64,000 nucleotides of DNA from CADEEN01 sp963783785 (GCA_963783785.1 CAWAOQ010000006.1:496001-560000), one strand, 5' to 3'; positions 28,017 through 37,474 are shown, counted from the stretch's first letter. Translations and numbers: made by a program. Notes: generated from the sequence alone by a model not told the origin.

Positions 28017-29077
28017 CAGAACACCAGCGGCAGGCCGACACGCACGCCGTCGCGGGCGCTGCGGTAGGCAGCGATCACCACCTCGAGAGAACGCAGGCCC
28101 TCGTAGCCGTCGACTTCGGCGTGGGCCTGGCCGCGCAGCGTGTCGATGACGTTGGCGTAGTACAGCGGGTGGCCGTGGCCGTAGACCGACGGCGCGGCGT
28201 AGTTGGCGCCCATCACCGCTTCGTCCTCGGGCCGCGCCTCGTCGAACTGCCAATGCTGGATCTCGTTGACGGCGACGCCGCCGATGCGCACCGTGCCGCG
28301 CTCGCCGAGGATCGTGATGCTGCCCTCGAAGTTCTTGCGGTGCGCGAGCATCGTGACGTTGATCGACGCCAGCCCGCCCGAGCGCAGGCGCAGGCTCATG
28401 ACCCCGGTGTCCTCGGCCTCGATGTCGCGGGCCAGCGTGGCGGTGTAGGCGTGCACGTTGTCGACCGGCCCGACCAGCCAGTCGACCATGTCGACGTAGT
28501 GGCTGGCCTGGTTCATGAACGCGCCGCCATCGAGATCCCAGCGACCACGCCAGCGCGCATCGTCGTAGTAGCTCTGCGGGCGGGTCCAGAAGACGTTGAC
28601 GTTGACCATGACGATGCGGCCGAAGCGTCCGCCATCCACGGCCTGCTTGAGCAATTGCATCGTCGCGTTGAGCCGGTTCTGCTTGACGACGAACAGCTTG
28701 ACGCGGGCGTCGCGGCAGGCCCGCACCATCGCCATGCCCTCTTCCCACTTGGTGGCCATCGGCTTTTCGGTCAGCACATGACGGCCGGCCTGCGCGACTT
28801 CGATGGCCTGCTGCGGATGCAGGCCGCTCGGCGTGGCCAGCGTCACGATGTCGGCGTCGCTCGCAGCCAGCAACTCGGTGAGCGACGCGAAGCCACGCGC
28901 CCCGGTGCGCGCGACCGCCGCAGCCAGTGCCTCGGGGCGGTTATCGCACACCGACACCAGTTCGGCACGCTCGGCATGGCGAGCCAGCGCATCGAAGTGG
29001 TTGGCACTGATGCGGCCGCAGCCGACCAGCGCGAAGCGCAGCTTGCGATCGAGGATGGGGAGGCGCACTTCGGACAC
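28016..29077 (-). CDS. wbpB: WbpB-like NAD-dependent sugar 3-dehydrogenase (Gfo/Idh/MocA family)
   Basis: This is a 353-residue oxidoreductase with a GTG start. The Rossmann motif ALVGCGRISANHFDALARH lies near residue 19, the EKP motif of the family in HVLTEKPMATKWEEG near residue 107, and conserved DLDGGAFMNQASHYVDMVDW near the middle supplies the substrate-binding Gly/His residues. WbpB oxidises UDP-GlcNAc-uronic acid at C3. It is the first gene of a minus-strand train of about 16-17 kb and is transcribed away from lysS; the 97-base space between them has a symmetric dyad with TAAAAT on both strands, a candidate promoter. Confidence 0.85.
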   Translation of the reverse strand: MSEVRLPILDRKLRFALVGCGRISANHFDALARHAERAELVSVCDNRPEALAAAVARTGARGFASLTELLAASDADIVTLATPSGLHPQQAIEVAQAGRHVLTEKPMATKWEEGMAMVRACRDARVKLFVVKQNRLNATMQLLKQAVDGGRFGRIVMVNVNVFWTRPQSYYDDARWRGRWDLDGGAFMNQASHYVDMVDWLVGPVDNVHAYTATLARDIEAEDTGVMSLRLRSGGLASINVTMLAHRKNFEGSITILGERGTVRIGGVAVNEIQHWQFDEARPEDEAVMGANYAAPSVYGHGHPLYYANVIDTLRGQAHAEVDGYEGLRSLEVVIAAYRSARDGVRVGLPLVF

Positions 29078-29116
29078 GTTGGCAAGCCACCTGGGCGGCG
29101 CGGCAAGGGAGGCGAG

Positions 29117-29150
29117 ATTTTAAGGGCGCACCCCGGCGTGCGCCTAAAAT
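29117..29150. promoter_or_regulatory. Divergent promoter/operator dyad between wbpB and lysS
   Basis: An interrupted palindrome: ATTTTA at 29117, then GGCGCAC (29125-29131), a six-base loop, GTGCGCC (29138-29144) and TAAAAT (29145-29150). On the plus strand TAAAAT lies 24 bases before the lysS ATG; on the minus strand the mirror TAAAAT faces wbpB. Both are one mismatch from a -10 box. No good -35 was found. It could be overlapping divergent promoters, an operator or a transcribed hairpin. Confidence 0.4.
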
Positions 29151-29174
29151 TGCAGCAAATTCAATGAGTTGCCG

Positions 29175-30702
29175 ATGACCACCGCCACCCCGCCCGAGCC
29201 AGCGATCACCCCCGACGAGAACAAGCTGATCGCTGAGCGGCGCGAGAAGCTGGCTGCGCTGCGGCACAGCGCGCGGCACGAGAAGCGGGCGGTGTTTCCG
29301 AACGACTTCAAGCCGACGCACCACGCCGCCGACCTGCAACTGCGCCACGGCAGCGACGCCCAACGAAGAGCTGGAGCCGCAGGCGATCCGCGTGGCGGTG
29401 GCCGGCCGCTTGATGTTGAAGCGCGTGATGGGCAAGGCCAGTTTCGGCACGCTGCAGGATGCGTCGGGGCGGCTGCAGCTGTTCGTCACCCGCGACGCCC
29501 TTGGCGAGACCGGCTACGAGGCCTTCAAGCATGGCGACCTCGGCGACATCGTCGGTGCCGAAGGCACGCTGTTTCGCACCCGGACCGGCGAGCTGTCGGT
29601 GCGCGTGACGGCGCTGCGCCTGCTGACCAAGAGCCTGCGGCCGCTGCCCGACAAGTTCCACGGCATGACCGACCAGGAGCAGAAGTACCGCCAGCGCTAT
29701 GTCGACCTGATGACCGACGAGGCGGCACGGGCGCGCTTCGTGGCGCGCAGCAAGGCGGTCGCTTCGATCCGCAACTTCATGGTCGAGCACGGGTTCCTCG
29801 AGGTCGAGACACCGATGCTGCACCCGATCCCGGGCGGCGCGAACGCGAAGCCCTTCGTCACGCACCACAACGCGCTCGAGCAGCAGATGTTCCTGCGCAT
29901 CGCGCCGGAGCTGTACTTGAAGCGGCTGCTGGTCGGCGGTTTCGACCGGGTGTTCGAGATCAATCGCAGCTACCGCAACGAAGGCATCTCGGTGCGCCAC
30001 AACCCCGAGTTCACGATGATGGAGTTCTACGCGGCGTACTGGAACCACCACGACCTGATGGACTTCACCGAGCAGGTGTTGCGTCATGCCGCGCGCGCGG
30101 CCACAGGCAGTGCCAGCCTCAGCTACGCCGGCAAGGCGGTCGATCTGGACCAGCCGTTCGGGCGCCTGTCGGTGCGTGAAGCGCTGATCGTGCACGCGGG
30201 CTTGAGCGCCGCCGAGGCCGACGACGCCAGCGCGCTGCACGCCAAGCTCAAGTCACTCGGCGAAGAACCCCCGGCGCGCTGGACACTGCCCGAGCTGCAG
30301 TTCGGGCTGTTCGAGGCTGCGGTCGAGTCCAAGCTGTGGCAGCCGACCTTCATCACCGACTATCCGGTCGAGGTCAGCCCGCTGGCACGCGCGTCGGACA
30401 CCAACCCCGCCATCACCGAGCGCTTCGAGCTGTTCATCACCGGCCGCGAGTTCGCCAACGGCTTCTCGGAACTCAACGACGCCGAAGACCAGGCCGCGCG
30501 CTTTGCCGCGCAGGTGGCCCACAAGGATGCCGGCGACGAGGAAGCGATGTACTACGACGCCGATTTCATCCGCGCGCTCGAGTACGGCATGCCGCCGGCC
30601 GGAGGCTGCGGCGTCGGCATCGACCGCCTGATGATGCTGCTGACCGACAGCCCGAGCATCCGCGACGTGATCCTGTTTCCGGCGCTGCGCCAGGAGGCCT
30701 AG
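29175..30702 (+). CDS. lysS: Lysyl-tRNA synthetase, class II, one frameshift
   Basis: The enzyme charges tRNA-Lys. The N-terminal OB-fold part contains AGRLMLKRVMGKASFGTLQD and LQLFVTRDALGE. The catalytic domain shows motif 2 (VFEINRSYRNEGISVRHNPE followed by FTMMEFYAAY) and motif 3 (GCGVGIDRLMMLL); FITDYPVEVSPLA and FELFITGREFANGFSELND are typical LysRS segments. An extra C near 29355 shifts the frame between the first 60 residues and the rest; corrected length is about 508 residues. Such a break in an essential gene is better explained by a sequence error than by gene loss. The alternative start TTG at 29169 is less likely than the ATG used. Confidence 0.93.
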
Positions 30703-30704
30703 CG

Positions 30705-31253
30705 ATGGCGGCGCGGCTGGATTCGTTGGCCGCGATCGAAGCCGCGCTCTGGCGCGAACTCGGTGCCGCACCGCGCAGCGGCGACCACCCGTGGCGCACG
30801 CCGGTACTGGCCACCACCGACGGCGAGGTCGGCGATGCCCGCACGGTGGTGCTGCGCGAGATCGATGCCGCGCGCGGGCGGCTCATGCTGTTCAGCGACA
30901 ACCGTGCCGCGAAGGTGATGCAACTGACGGCGCACCCGCTGGGCACGCTGGTGTTCTGGTCGGCGTCGCTCGGCTGGCAATTGCGCGTGCGCGTGCAACT
31001 GCAGGCCCTGACCGATGGCCTCGCCGTCTCTTCGCGCTGGGCGCAATTGAAGCTGTCGCCCGGGGCGCAGGACTACCTCAGCGCGCTGGCGCCGGGCAGC
31101 GCGCTCGACAACGCGATCGGTGCGCGCGGCGAGCGGGCGCACTTCGCGCTGATCGTGGCCAGCGTGGCGTCGATCGACTGGCTCGAGTTGCACGCCGAAG
31201 GCCACCGCCGCGCCCGCTTTGCGGGCGGCAATGCGAACTGGTTGCAACCCTGA
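30705..31253 (+). CDS. Pyridoxamine 5'-phosphate oxidase family flavoprotein
   Basis: This 182-residue protein has the split-barrel FMN-binding fold. Segments ARTVVLREIDAARGRLMLFS and DNRAAKVMQLTAHPLGTLVF, then WSASLGWQLRVRVQLQAL, align with PNPOx-like proteins (the R-T-V-L-x flavin-binding strand). The C-terminal IDWLELHAEGHRRARF and the ending NWLQP resemble the PdxH C-terminus (W-L-x-P). It is shorter than typical PdxH and lacks part of the substrate loop, so true pyridoxine-phosphate oxidase activity is uncertain. It begins two bases after the lysS stop and is probably co-transcribed with it. Confidence 0.75.
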   Translation: MAARLDSLAAIEAALWRELGAAPRSGDHPWRTPVLATTDGEVGDARTVVLREIDAARGRLMLFSDNRAAKVMQLTAHPLGTLVFWSASLGWQLRVRVQLQALTDGLAVSSRWAQLKLSPGAQDYLSALAPGSALDNAIGARGERAHFALIVASVASIDWLELHAEGHRRARFAGGNANWLQP

Positions 31254-31280
31254 GTTGCTGCGCGCTGCAGCGACGTCAGC

Positions 31281-32009
31281 TCAGGACTTGCCCGGCTGCG
31301 CTGCCTCGACCAGCCGCTTCTCGACTTCGGCCACCGGTATCGCGCCAGGCACACGCCGGCCATCCTCGAACAACACCGCCGGCGTGCCGTTGATGCGGTG
31401 CTTGCGGCCCAACGCGGTGTTGCGTTCGATGGCCGCGGTATCGCATGCGCCCATGGCCTTGGGCGGCGTCACGCCGTCGATCATCCAGGCGCGCCAGGTC
31501 TTCATCGCGTCCTTCGAGCACCAGATCGCACGCGACTTGTCGTTCGAGTCCGGCCCGAGCACCGGGTAGAGGAAGGTGTAGATCGTCACGTCCTTGACGG
31601 CCAGCAGGTCGCGTTCGAAACGCTTGCAATAGCCGCAGTTGGGGTCGGCGAACACCGCCATCTTGCGCGCGCCGCTGCCCTGCTTGACGACCATCGCGTC
31701 CTTGAAAGGCAGCTTGTCGAACTCGATCGCCGTCAGCTTGTCGAGCCGCTGGTCGGTCAGGTTGACCTTGGCGCGGGTATCGAACAGCGTGCCCTGGATC
31801 ACATGGTTGCCCTGCTCGTCGGTGTAGAGCAGGTCGTGGCCGATGCGCACTTCCCACAGCCCGGGGATCGGCGTCTTGGTGACCTCGTCGATCTTCGGAA
31901 AGTTGGGCAAGCGCTCGGCCAGGTTCTTGCGGATCACCGCTTCCTGCGCCGCGGCGGGCCCGGCCAGCACGGCGGCCAGGGCCAGCAATGAGAGAAGGCG
32001 AGTCAGCAT
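31281..32009 (-). CDS. dsbC: DsbC-like periplasmic disulfide isomerase
   Basis: This 242-residue protein has a signal peptide (LLSLLALAAVLAGPAAAQ). An N-terminal dimerisation domain (AVIRKNLAERLPNFPKIDEV, IPGLWEVRIGHDLLYTDEQG) is followed by a thioredoxin domain with the active site NCGYCKRFERDL near residue 125. DVTIYTFLYPVLGPDSNDKS and a second cysteine pair (IWCSKD, GACDTA) follow, as in DsbC. The cis-Pro is in INGTPAVLFEDGRRVPG. It shuffles wrong disulfides in the periplasm, kept reduced by DsbD. It lies 22 bases after the UbiH-family gene on the same strand and converges with the PNPOx gene. Confidence 0.9.
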   Translation of the reverse strand: MLTRLLSLLALAAVLAGPAAAQEAVIRKNLAERLPNFPKIDEVTKTPIPGLWEVRIGHDLLYTDEQGNHVIQGTLFDTRAKVNLTDQRLDKLTAIEFDKLPFKDAMVVKQGSGARKMAVFADPNCGYCKRFERDLLAVKDVTIYTFLYPVLGPDSNDKSRAIWCSKDAMKTWRAWMIDGVTPPKAMGACDTAAIERNTALGRKHRINGTPAVLFEDGRRVPGAIPVAEVEKRLVEAAQPGKS

Positions 32010-32031
32010 CGAGATGTCCTGAAAGAAACCG

Positions 32032-33147
32032 TCAAAGACCGAGGGCACGGCCGGTCAGCCAGCGCTTGATCGGCGTGGCCGCATTGACCAGAGTCAGGCC
32101 GCGATTGCGAAGTTCCTTGGCCCACGGCGCCGGATGTGAGAAAAGCTGCAGCAGGCCATCGGTCAGGCCCAGCATGGCCTGCGTCGGCAGGTCGCGTTCA
32201 CGGGCATAGCGTTCGAGCAGGCGCGCATCACCCAGACCGCGCCAGGGCTCGCGCCCCTCGATCACGCGCGCCAGCGTGGCGACGTCGGCCAAGCCCAGAT
32301 TGAGGCCCTGGCCCGCCAGTGGATGGACCAGGTGCGCCGCATCGCCGATCAGCACCCAGCCGGGCCCGCAGACCCGCTCCGCTCGTGCCAGCGCCAGCGG
32401 CCAGGCGGCACGCGCACTGGCCAGCCGCAACTCGCCGGCCGCACCGGCCGTGGCCTGCATCAGCGCGGCCTCGAAGTCCGCATCGTCCAGCGCCAGCAGC
32501 GCATCCGCGCGCTCCGCCGGCAGCGACCACACCAGCGCCAGGCCGTGGCCGGGTTGCGGCCGGTCGATGGGCAACAGCGCCAGCACGTCGGGGGAGCGGA
32601 ACCATTGCCGTGCCTGGCCCTGGTGGGGCTCGCTCGCGCGCAGGCGCGCCGCGATCGCACGTTGGCCGTAGTCGTGCCGCTCGAAAGTGACGCCGAACTG
32701 ATCGCGCGTGGCCGAGGCCTTGCCCTCGGCCACCACCACCAGCGCGGCCGACGCTGGCTCGACGCCCGGCACCACGTGGGGGGCATAACGCAGCGCCGAC
32801 GCCAACTCGGCCTCCAGCGCCGCTGCATCGACGATCCAGGCCAGCTCGCGCACCTGCTGCTGCCAGGCCGAGAAGTGCAGCGCGCTCGCCGCGCCGGCAT
32901 CGCCCTCGATCCGCATGTCATAGACCGGCGTGCGCGTGTCGGCAGGCAGCGCCGCCCAGACCTTCAACGACTCGAGCAACGTCACGGACGCGGCGTTGAG
33001 GGCGTAGCAGCGCACATCTTCGCCGCGCGGCGCAGCAGCGGCGGCGGGCGCCGACAACGCCACCGACAGGCCCAGCCGCGACAGGGCCAGCGCCGCCGCA
33101 CTGCCGACGATGCCACTGCCGCGCACCTGGACGTCAAAGGATTTCAT
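32032..33147 (-). CDS. UbiH/UbiF/VisC-family FAD monooxygenase (ubiquinone biosynthesis)
   Basis: This is a 371-residue class A flavin monooxygenase. The FAD-binding GxGxxG is in VQVRGSGIVGSAAALALSRL; the second FAD motif GWVLIGDAAHLVHPLAGQGL with NLGLADVATLARVI lies near residue 265-290 and is diagnostic for the Ubi hydroxylase family. Such enzymes hydroxylate the ring of polyprenyl-benzoquinol intermediates. Whether it is UbiH, UbiF, UbiI or UbiM cannot be decided from the sequence alone. The gene is divergent from the AsmA-family gene and just upstream of dsbC. Confidence 0.85.
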   Translation of the reverse strand: MKSFDVQVRGSGIVGSAAALALSRLGLSVALSAPAAAAAPRGEDVRCYALNAASVTLLESLKVWAALPADTRTPVYDMRIEGDAGAASALHFSAWQQQVRELAWIVDAAALEAELASALRYAPHVVPGVEPASAALVVVAEGKASATRDQFGVTFERHDYGQRAIAARLRASEPHQGQARQWFRSPDVLALLPIDRPQPGHGLALVWSLPAERADALLALDDADFEAALMQATAGAAGELRLASARAAWPLALARAERVCGPGWVLIGDAAHLVHPLAGQGLNLGLADVATLARVIEGREPWRGLGDARLLERYARERDLPTQAMLGLTDGLLQLFSHPAPWAKELRNRGLTLVNAATPIKRWLTGRALGL

Positions 33148-33213
33148 CAGCTTGCATTCTAGGTTTGGTGCGAGAGTGAGAATGCCGACTTGAGCACATT
33201 CCCCGCGAAACCG

Positions 33214-35622
33214 ATGAACCCGCGCTGGATTCGCCGTACTGCCGTCGCCCTGGGCGTTGTGCTGTTGCTGCTGGTTGCCGCCGCGGCAGTGCTGGTGGCC
33301 ACTTTCGACGCCAACCGGTACAAGGGCCTGGCCATCGACTGGATGAAGAACGAGCGCCAGCGCACGCTGGTCATCGACGGCCCGATCGAACTGTCGCTGT
33401 TGCCGCGCCTGGCGATCAAGGCCTCCAGGCTGCGGCTTTCAGAGCGTGGGCGTGCCGACGAATTCGCGTCGATCGACGAGGTGTCGCTGACGGTGCAGAT
33501 ACTGCCGCTGCTGCACAAGCAACTGGTGATCGACCGCGTCAGCGCGCGCGGCGTGCGCGCCGTCTACGGCCGCGTCGCCAAGGACGCATACAACGTCGAC
33601 GACCTGTTTGCCGGCGGCAAGCCCGGCGCACCCACCGGCGGCCCGGCATTGCGTCTGGACATCAGCGCGGTGCACCTCGAGGCCGTGCAACTGCGCCTGC
33701 GCGACGACGTCGCCAACCTCGCCGGAGAGATCGGCTTGCAGTCGTTCACCTCCGGGCGCCTGGCCAACCTGGCCGAGACGCCGGTGGCGCTGCAGGCGAG
33801 CATCGAACTGACGCGGCCGCAGCCGGTCAAGCTCGCGCTCGACGGCCGCATGACGCTGACGCTCGACCTCGACAAGCGCTCGATCGCCGTCAACGGCCTC
33901 AAGCTCGACGCGCAAGGCGACATCGCCGCCGTCAAGGGCCTGGCAGCGACGCTCGATGGCGCACTGGCGTGGGACGGCAGCGCGCTGCGCGCCGGGCCGT
34001 TGCAGGTGGCCCTCAGGAGCGGCTCGCTCGGCAGCACGGCGCTGGCAGCGTCGACGCTCGACCTGAAGAAGCTGGTCGTCAACCCCGCCGGCCGGCAACT
34101 GGAACTCGAGGCCATGCAACTCGCGATGACTGGCAAGGTCGCCGGCCGCCAGGGCGGCAGTGCGTTCGAGTTGGCTCTCGACTGGCCGCAGTTGGCGGTG
34201 AACGGCGAGCAGTTGCAGGGCAGCGCCCTCAGCGGCCGCTACAAGCTGGCCGGGCCCACGGCGCTGGCCGGCAGCTTCCGTTCGGCAGCGCCAAGCGGCA
34301 ATTTCGACGCGCTGCGCCTGCCCGGCTTCGCCATCACGCTTGCCGGCAATGCCGGGCCCCGCAAGATCGACGGCAATGCCAAGGCCGACTTGCTGCTGCG
34401 GATCGACCGCAGCGCGCTGGCTCTCGAACGGCTCAACCTGAACGCGGCCGTGGCCGAGCCGGGCCTGCAACCGCTGCAGATCGTGCTGCGCGGCAGCGCT
34501 GGCATCGACGTCAAGAGCGCGCAATGGCAGGTCGACGGCGCACTCAACACCAACCGGTTCGACGGCAAGGGCAGCGCGGCCTTCGGCGGCCCGGTGCCCA
34601 GGCTCGAGGCCAGCGCCCGATTCGACAGTCTCGACCTGAACAAGTTGCTCGGGCCCGCCGGCAAGCCCACGCCGACGGCCGGCGCAGCGGCCGACACGCC
34701 GGTCGAGCTCGATGGCCTGCGCGCCATCAATGGCCAGTTCGCGCTCAGCGCGGGCGCGTTGGCGTTCAGGCAATACAAGGTGGCCGACGCCCGCGTCGAT
34801 GTGGGCCTCGACAACGGCACGCTGCGCGTCGCGCGCCTGGCTGGCCAGGCCTGGGGCGGCAGCCTCGAGGGCAGCGGCAGCGCCGACGCACGCGGCCAGC
34901 GCATCTCAATCAAGCTGGCCGCCAGCGGCGTCAATGTCAACGCGCTGCTCAGGGACGTGACCGGCAAGGATCTGCTTGAGGGCAACGGGCGTGTCACTGC
35001 CGATCTCAGCACCAGCGGCACGAGCCTCGGCGCGTTGCGTTCCAACCTGGCCGGCACGGCGGCGCTGCAAGTGCGCGACGGCGCGGTCAAGGGGGTCAAT
35101 CTGGCGCGCGCGCTGCGCCAGGCCAAAGCGGCGCTCTTGCTGAAGCAGGACGCCCCGGCCAAGGCGCGTGAAACCGAGAAGACCGAATTCTCCGAGCTGA
35201 CCGCCAGCGCACGCATCGCAGGCGGCGTGGCGCACAGCGATGACCTCGATGTGAAGAACCCGTTCCTGCGCATCGGCGGGGCCGGACGGTTCGATATCGG
35301 CCGCGGCACGATCGACTACACCGCACGGGCCAGCGTGATCGCGGTGCCGCCCGGGCTGGACGCCGGTGACCTGGCCGCGCTGCGCGGCGTGACCGTGCCG
35401 GTGCGGCTGACCGGGCCCTTCGAGGCCATCGACTGGACGATCGAGTGGTCGAGCGTCGCCGCTGCCGTGGTCGAGAACCGATTGAAGCAAAGGCTGGCCG
35501 AGAAGCTGGGCGGTTCACTCGGTGAGAGACTCGGCACCGCACCGGCGGCCTCCGGGGCGGCGTCGGCCCCGGCTGCGCCGCAAGACAAACTCAAAGAAAA
35601 GTTGAAGGGACTGTTCAAGTGA
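33214..35622 (+). CDS. AsmA-family envelope protein
   Basis: This protein of about 802 residues has one N-terminal helix (TAVALGVVLLLLVAAAAVLV) and a long, mainly beta periplasmic part. The AsmA N-domain shows FDANRYKGLAIDWMKNERQR, TLVIDGPIELSLLPRLAIKA and AKDAYNVDDLFAGGKPG. The C-domain shows GRVTADLSTSGTSLGALRSN, LAGTAALQVRDGAVKGVNLA and GRFDIGRGTIDYTARASVIA. The family forms groove-like proteins thought to affect phospholipid traffic to the outer membrane. A TTG at 33190 with a purine-rich stretch upstream is a possible earlier start. The stop overlaps the next GTG (GTGA). Confidence 0.85.
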   Translation: MNPRWIRRTAVALGVVLLLLVAAAAVLVATFDANRYKGLAIDWMKNERQRTLVIDGPIELSLLPRLAIKASRLRLSERGRADEFASIDEVSLTVQILPLLHKQLVIDRVSARGVRAVYGRVAKDAYNVDDLFAGGKPGAPTGGPALRLDISAVHLEAVQLRLRDDVANLAGEIGLQSFTSGRLANLAETPVALQASIELTRPQPVKLALDGRMTLTLDLDKRSIAVNGLKLDAQGDIAAVKGLAATLDGALAWDGSALRAGPLQVALRSGSLGSTALAASTLDLKKLVVNPAGRQLELEAMQLAMTGKVAGRQGGSAFELALDWPQLAVNGEQLQGSALSGRYKLAGPTALAGSFRSAAPSGNFDALRLPGFAITLAGNAGPRKIDGNAKADLLLRIDRSALALERLNLNAAVAEPGLQPLQIVLRGSAGIDVKSAQWQVDGALNTNRFDGKGSAAFGGPVPRLEASARFDSLDLNKLLGPAGKPTPTAGAAADTPVELDGLRAINGQFALSAGALAFRQYKVADARVDVGLDNGTLRVARLAGQAWGGSLEGSGSADARGQRISIKLAASGVNVNALLRDVTGKDLLEGNGRVTADLSTSGTSLGALRSNLAGTAALQVRDGAVKGVNLARALRQAKAALLLKQDAPAKARETEKTEFSELTASARIAGGVAHSDDLDVKNPFLRIGGAGRFDIGRGTIDYTARASVIAVPPGLDAGDLAALRGVTVPVRLTGPFEAIDWTIEWSSVAAAVVENRLKQRLAEKLGGSLGERLGTAPAASGAASAPAAPQDKLKEKLKGLFK

Positions 35623-36494
35623 GCCACGACAACCCGGTGCCGCAGGACGATCTGCTCGTCAGTGCCCTCTTCTTGCACCCGATCAAGGCCTGTGCCGCCG
35701 TCGCCGTCAACGAAGCCGTGCTGATCGATACCGGCTTCGAATACGACCGCGCGTGGATGGTTATCGGCGCAGACGGCCATGGCGTCACGCAGCGCGACCT
35801 GCCACGCCTGGCCCTGGTCAGGCTCAGCTTGCGCGTGAGTGACCTGGTGCTGCACGCGCCGGGCATGCTGGCGCTGCACATTCGACTCGATACCGTCGAA
35901 GCGCCGCGCCGCGTGAAGGTGTGGGACGACGAGGTGGCGGCCTTCGACATGGGCGACCTGGCCGCACAGTGGTTCAGCGATTTCCTCGGCACGCCGCTGC
36001 GCCTGGTGCGCTTCGACCCCGAACTGCCACAGCGCCACGCCGACAAGAAATGGGCCGGCGCGGTGCAGGCGCCAACCGCCTTCGTCGACCAATTCCCGCT
36101 GCTGGTGATCTCGACCGCCTCGCTGGCCGAGCTGAACCGCCGCCTGATTGCCGCCGGGCAGGATGCAGTGTCGATGAATCGCTTTCGGCCAAATATCGTG
36201 CTCGATGGCGTGGCCGATGCCCACGGGGAGGATTTCATCGACGAGCTGACGGTCGAATCGCCCGACGGCCCGGTGCTGTTGAAGATGGTCAAGCCCTGCA
36301 CGCGCTGCACCGTGCCCGATGTGGACCCGGAGACCGCCGCCACCGGCCATCGCATCGCCGACATGCTGGCCGGCTACCGCGCCGACGCGCGACTGGGCGG
36401 CGGCCTCACCTTCGGCATGAACGCGGTGATCGTCGCCGGCATCGAGCACCGCCTGCGCGTGGGCGCGCGGGCCAGCGCGGTACTGAACTTCTAG
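35619..36494 (+). CDS. MOSC-domain protein
   Basis: This 291-residue protein has an N-terminal MOSC beta barrel (VSALFLHPIKACAAVAVNEA, GFEYDRAWMVIGADGHGVTQ) and a C-terminal MOSC domain (FVDQFPLLVISTASLAELNR, MNRFRPNIVLDG, MVKPCTRCTVPDVDPETA). The conserved Cys in KPCTRC is the expected sulfur- or molybdenum-cofactor-contacting residue. MOSC proteins such as YcbX and mARC carry out molybdenum-cofactor-dependent reductions of N-hydroxylated compounds or sulfur transfer. The GTG start overlaps the AsmA-family stop, so the genes are co-translated, although no functional link is obvious. Confidence 0.85.
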   Translation: MSHDNPVPQDDLLVSALFLHPIKACAAVAVNEAVLIDTGFEYDRAWMVIGADGHGVTQRDLPRLALVRLSLRVSDLVLHAPGMLALHIRLDTVEAPRRVKVWDDEVAAFDMGDLAAQWFSDFLGTPLRLVRFDPELPQRHADKKWAGAVQAPTAFVDQFPLLVISTASLAELNRRLIAAGQDAVSMNRFRPNIVLDGVADAHGEDFIDELTVESPDGPVLLKMVKPCTRCTVPDVDPETAATGHRIADMLAGYRADARLGGGLTFGMNAVIVAGIEHRLRVGARASAVLNF

Positions 36495-36498
36495 CCGG

Positions 36499-37413
36499 AT
36501 GCTGCGCCAACGCCGCCTGCCGACCTGGCAGTTGCTGGCCATTGCGGTGGCCATCTGGGGCACCACCTGGCACGCCATCCTGTACCAGCTCGAGCACACG
36601 CCGCCCGAGGCCGGTGTGGCGTTGCGCTTCGCGATCGCCGGCGCGCTGGCGCTGGCCGTGGGCGCCTGGCGTGGCGAGCGCGTCCACTGCAGCGCGCCCG
36701 AACATGCGCGCATCGCACTGCAGGGCATCTTCATGTACTCGCTGGCCTACCTGTGCGTCTATCACGCCGAGCGGCACGTGCCGACCGGCCTGGTCGCGGT
36801 GGGCTACTCGGTCTCTCCGCTGCTGATGGGCTTCGGCAGCCGGCTGCTCTGGCGCAGCACGCTCACGCTGCGATTCGTGCTCGGCGGCGTGCTGTGCGTG
36901 CTCGGCGTGACGCTGATCTTCGCGCCGGAGTTCACCGCCGGGAGCGGCGGTGGCGCCACGCTGCGCGGTGCACTCTTCACGGTGGGTGCCGTGCTGCTGT
37001 CGGCCGTGGGCAGTTTGCTGGCCAGCCGCAACGCCCGCCACCACCTGCCGTTCTGGGCAACGATCGGCTGGGGCATGCTCTACAGCGCCGTGGTCTCGGC
37101 GCTGGTGGCCACCGCCAGCGGTGCAAGCCTCGTGCCGCCGTCGCCGCTGGCGGCACCGGCGTGGTGGCTGTCGCTGGCCTACCTGGCCGCTGCCGGCTCG
37201 GTGATCGCATTCGCCTGCTACCTGACGCTGCAGCAACGCATCGGCCCGGGCGCAGCCTCGACCGTGGGCGTGATGACCCCCGTGCTGGCTCTGATCATCT
37301 CGGCACTGTTCGAGGGCTACCGCCCGGTCGCCCTGAGCTGGCTCGGCGCGGCGCTGGCCGTGGCCGGCAACGCGTTGATCCTGCGCCCCGCGGCCGTGCG
37401 GGCCACGGCCTGA
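36499..37413 (+). CDS. EamA/DMT-family transporter
   Basis: This 304-residue membrane protein has about ten helices in two EamA repeats. Repeat 1 starts LLAIAVAIWGTTWHAILYQL and includes GVALRFAIAGALALAVGAW and GLVAVGYSVSPLLMGFGSRL. Repeat 2 includes GALFTVGAVLLSAVGSLLAS, SLAYLAAAGSVIAFACYLTL and the closing PVLALIISALFEGYRPVALS with GAALAVAGNALIL. Such proteins export amino acids or other metabolites, but the substrate is not predictable. It starts four bases after the MOSC stop and is followed by 61 bases before ychF, which contain the palindrome GTGGCGCCAC and a TACAAT -10-like hexamer. Confidence 0.85.
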   Translation: MLRQRRLPTWQLLAIAVAIWGTTWHAILYQLEHTPPEAGVALRFAIAGALALAVGAWRGERVHCSAPEHARIALQGIFMYSLAYLCVYHAERHVPTGLVAVGYSVSPLLMGFGSRLLWRSTLTLRFVLGGVLCVLGVTLIFAPEFTAGSGGGATLRGALFTVGAVLLSAVGSLLASRNARHHLPFWATIGWGMLYSAVVSALVATASGASLVPPSPLAAPAWWLSLAYLAAAGSVIAFACYLTLQQRIGPGAASTVGVMTPVLALIISALFEGYRPVALSWLGAALAVAGNALILRPAAVRATA

Positions 37414-37474
37414 ACGCCTGCCCGGCGACAGTGGCGCCACCTACAATCCGCGGTCCGCTTCTCGAGAGATCTCC

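Noticed and set aside
36804..37440. Minus-strand frames opposite the EamA gene as small proteins
   Set aside because: The plus-strand frame is a complete ten-helix transporter; the opposite frames have no start signals or domains.
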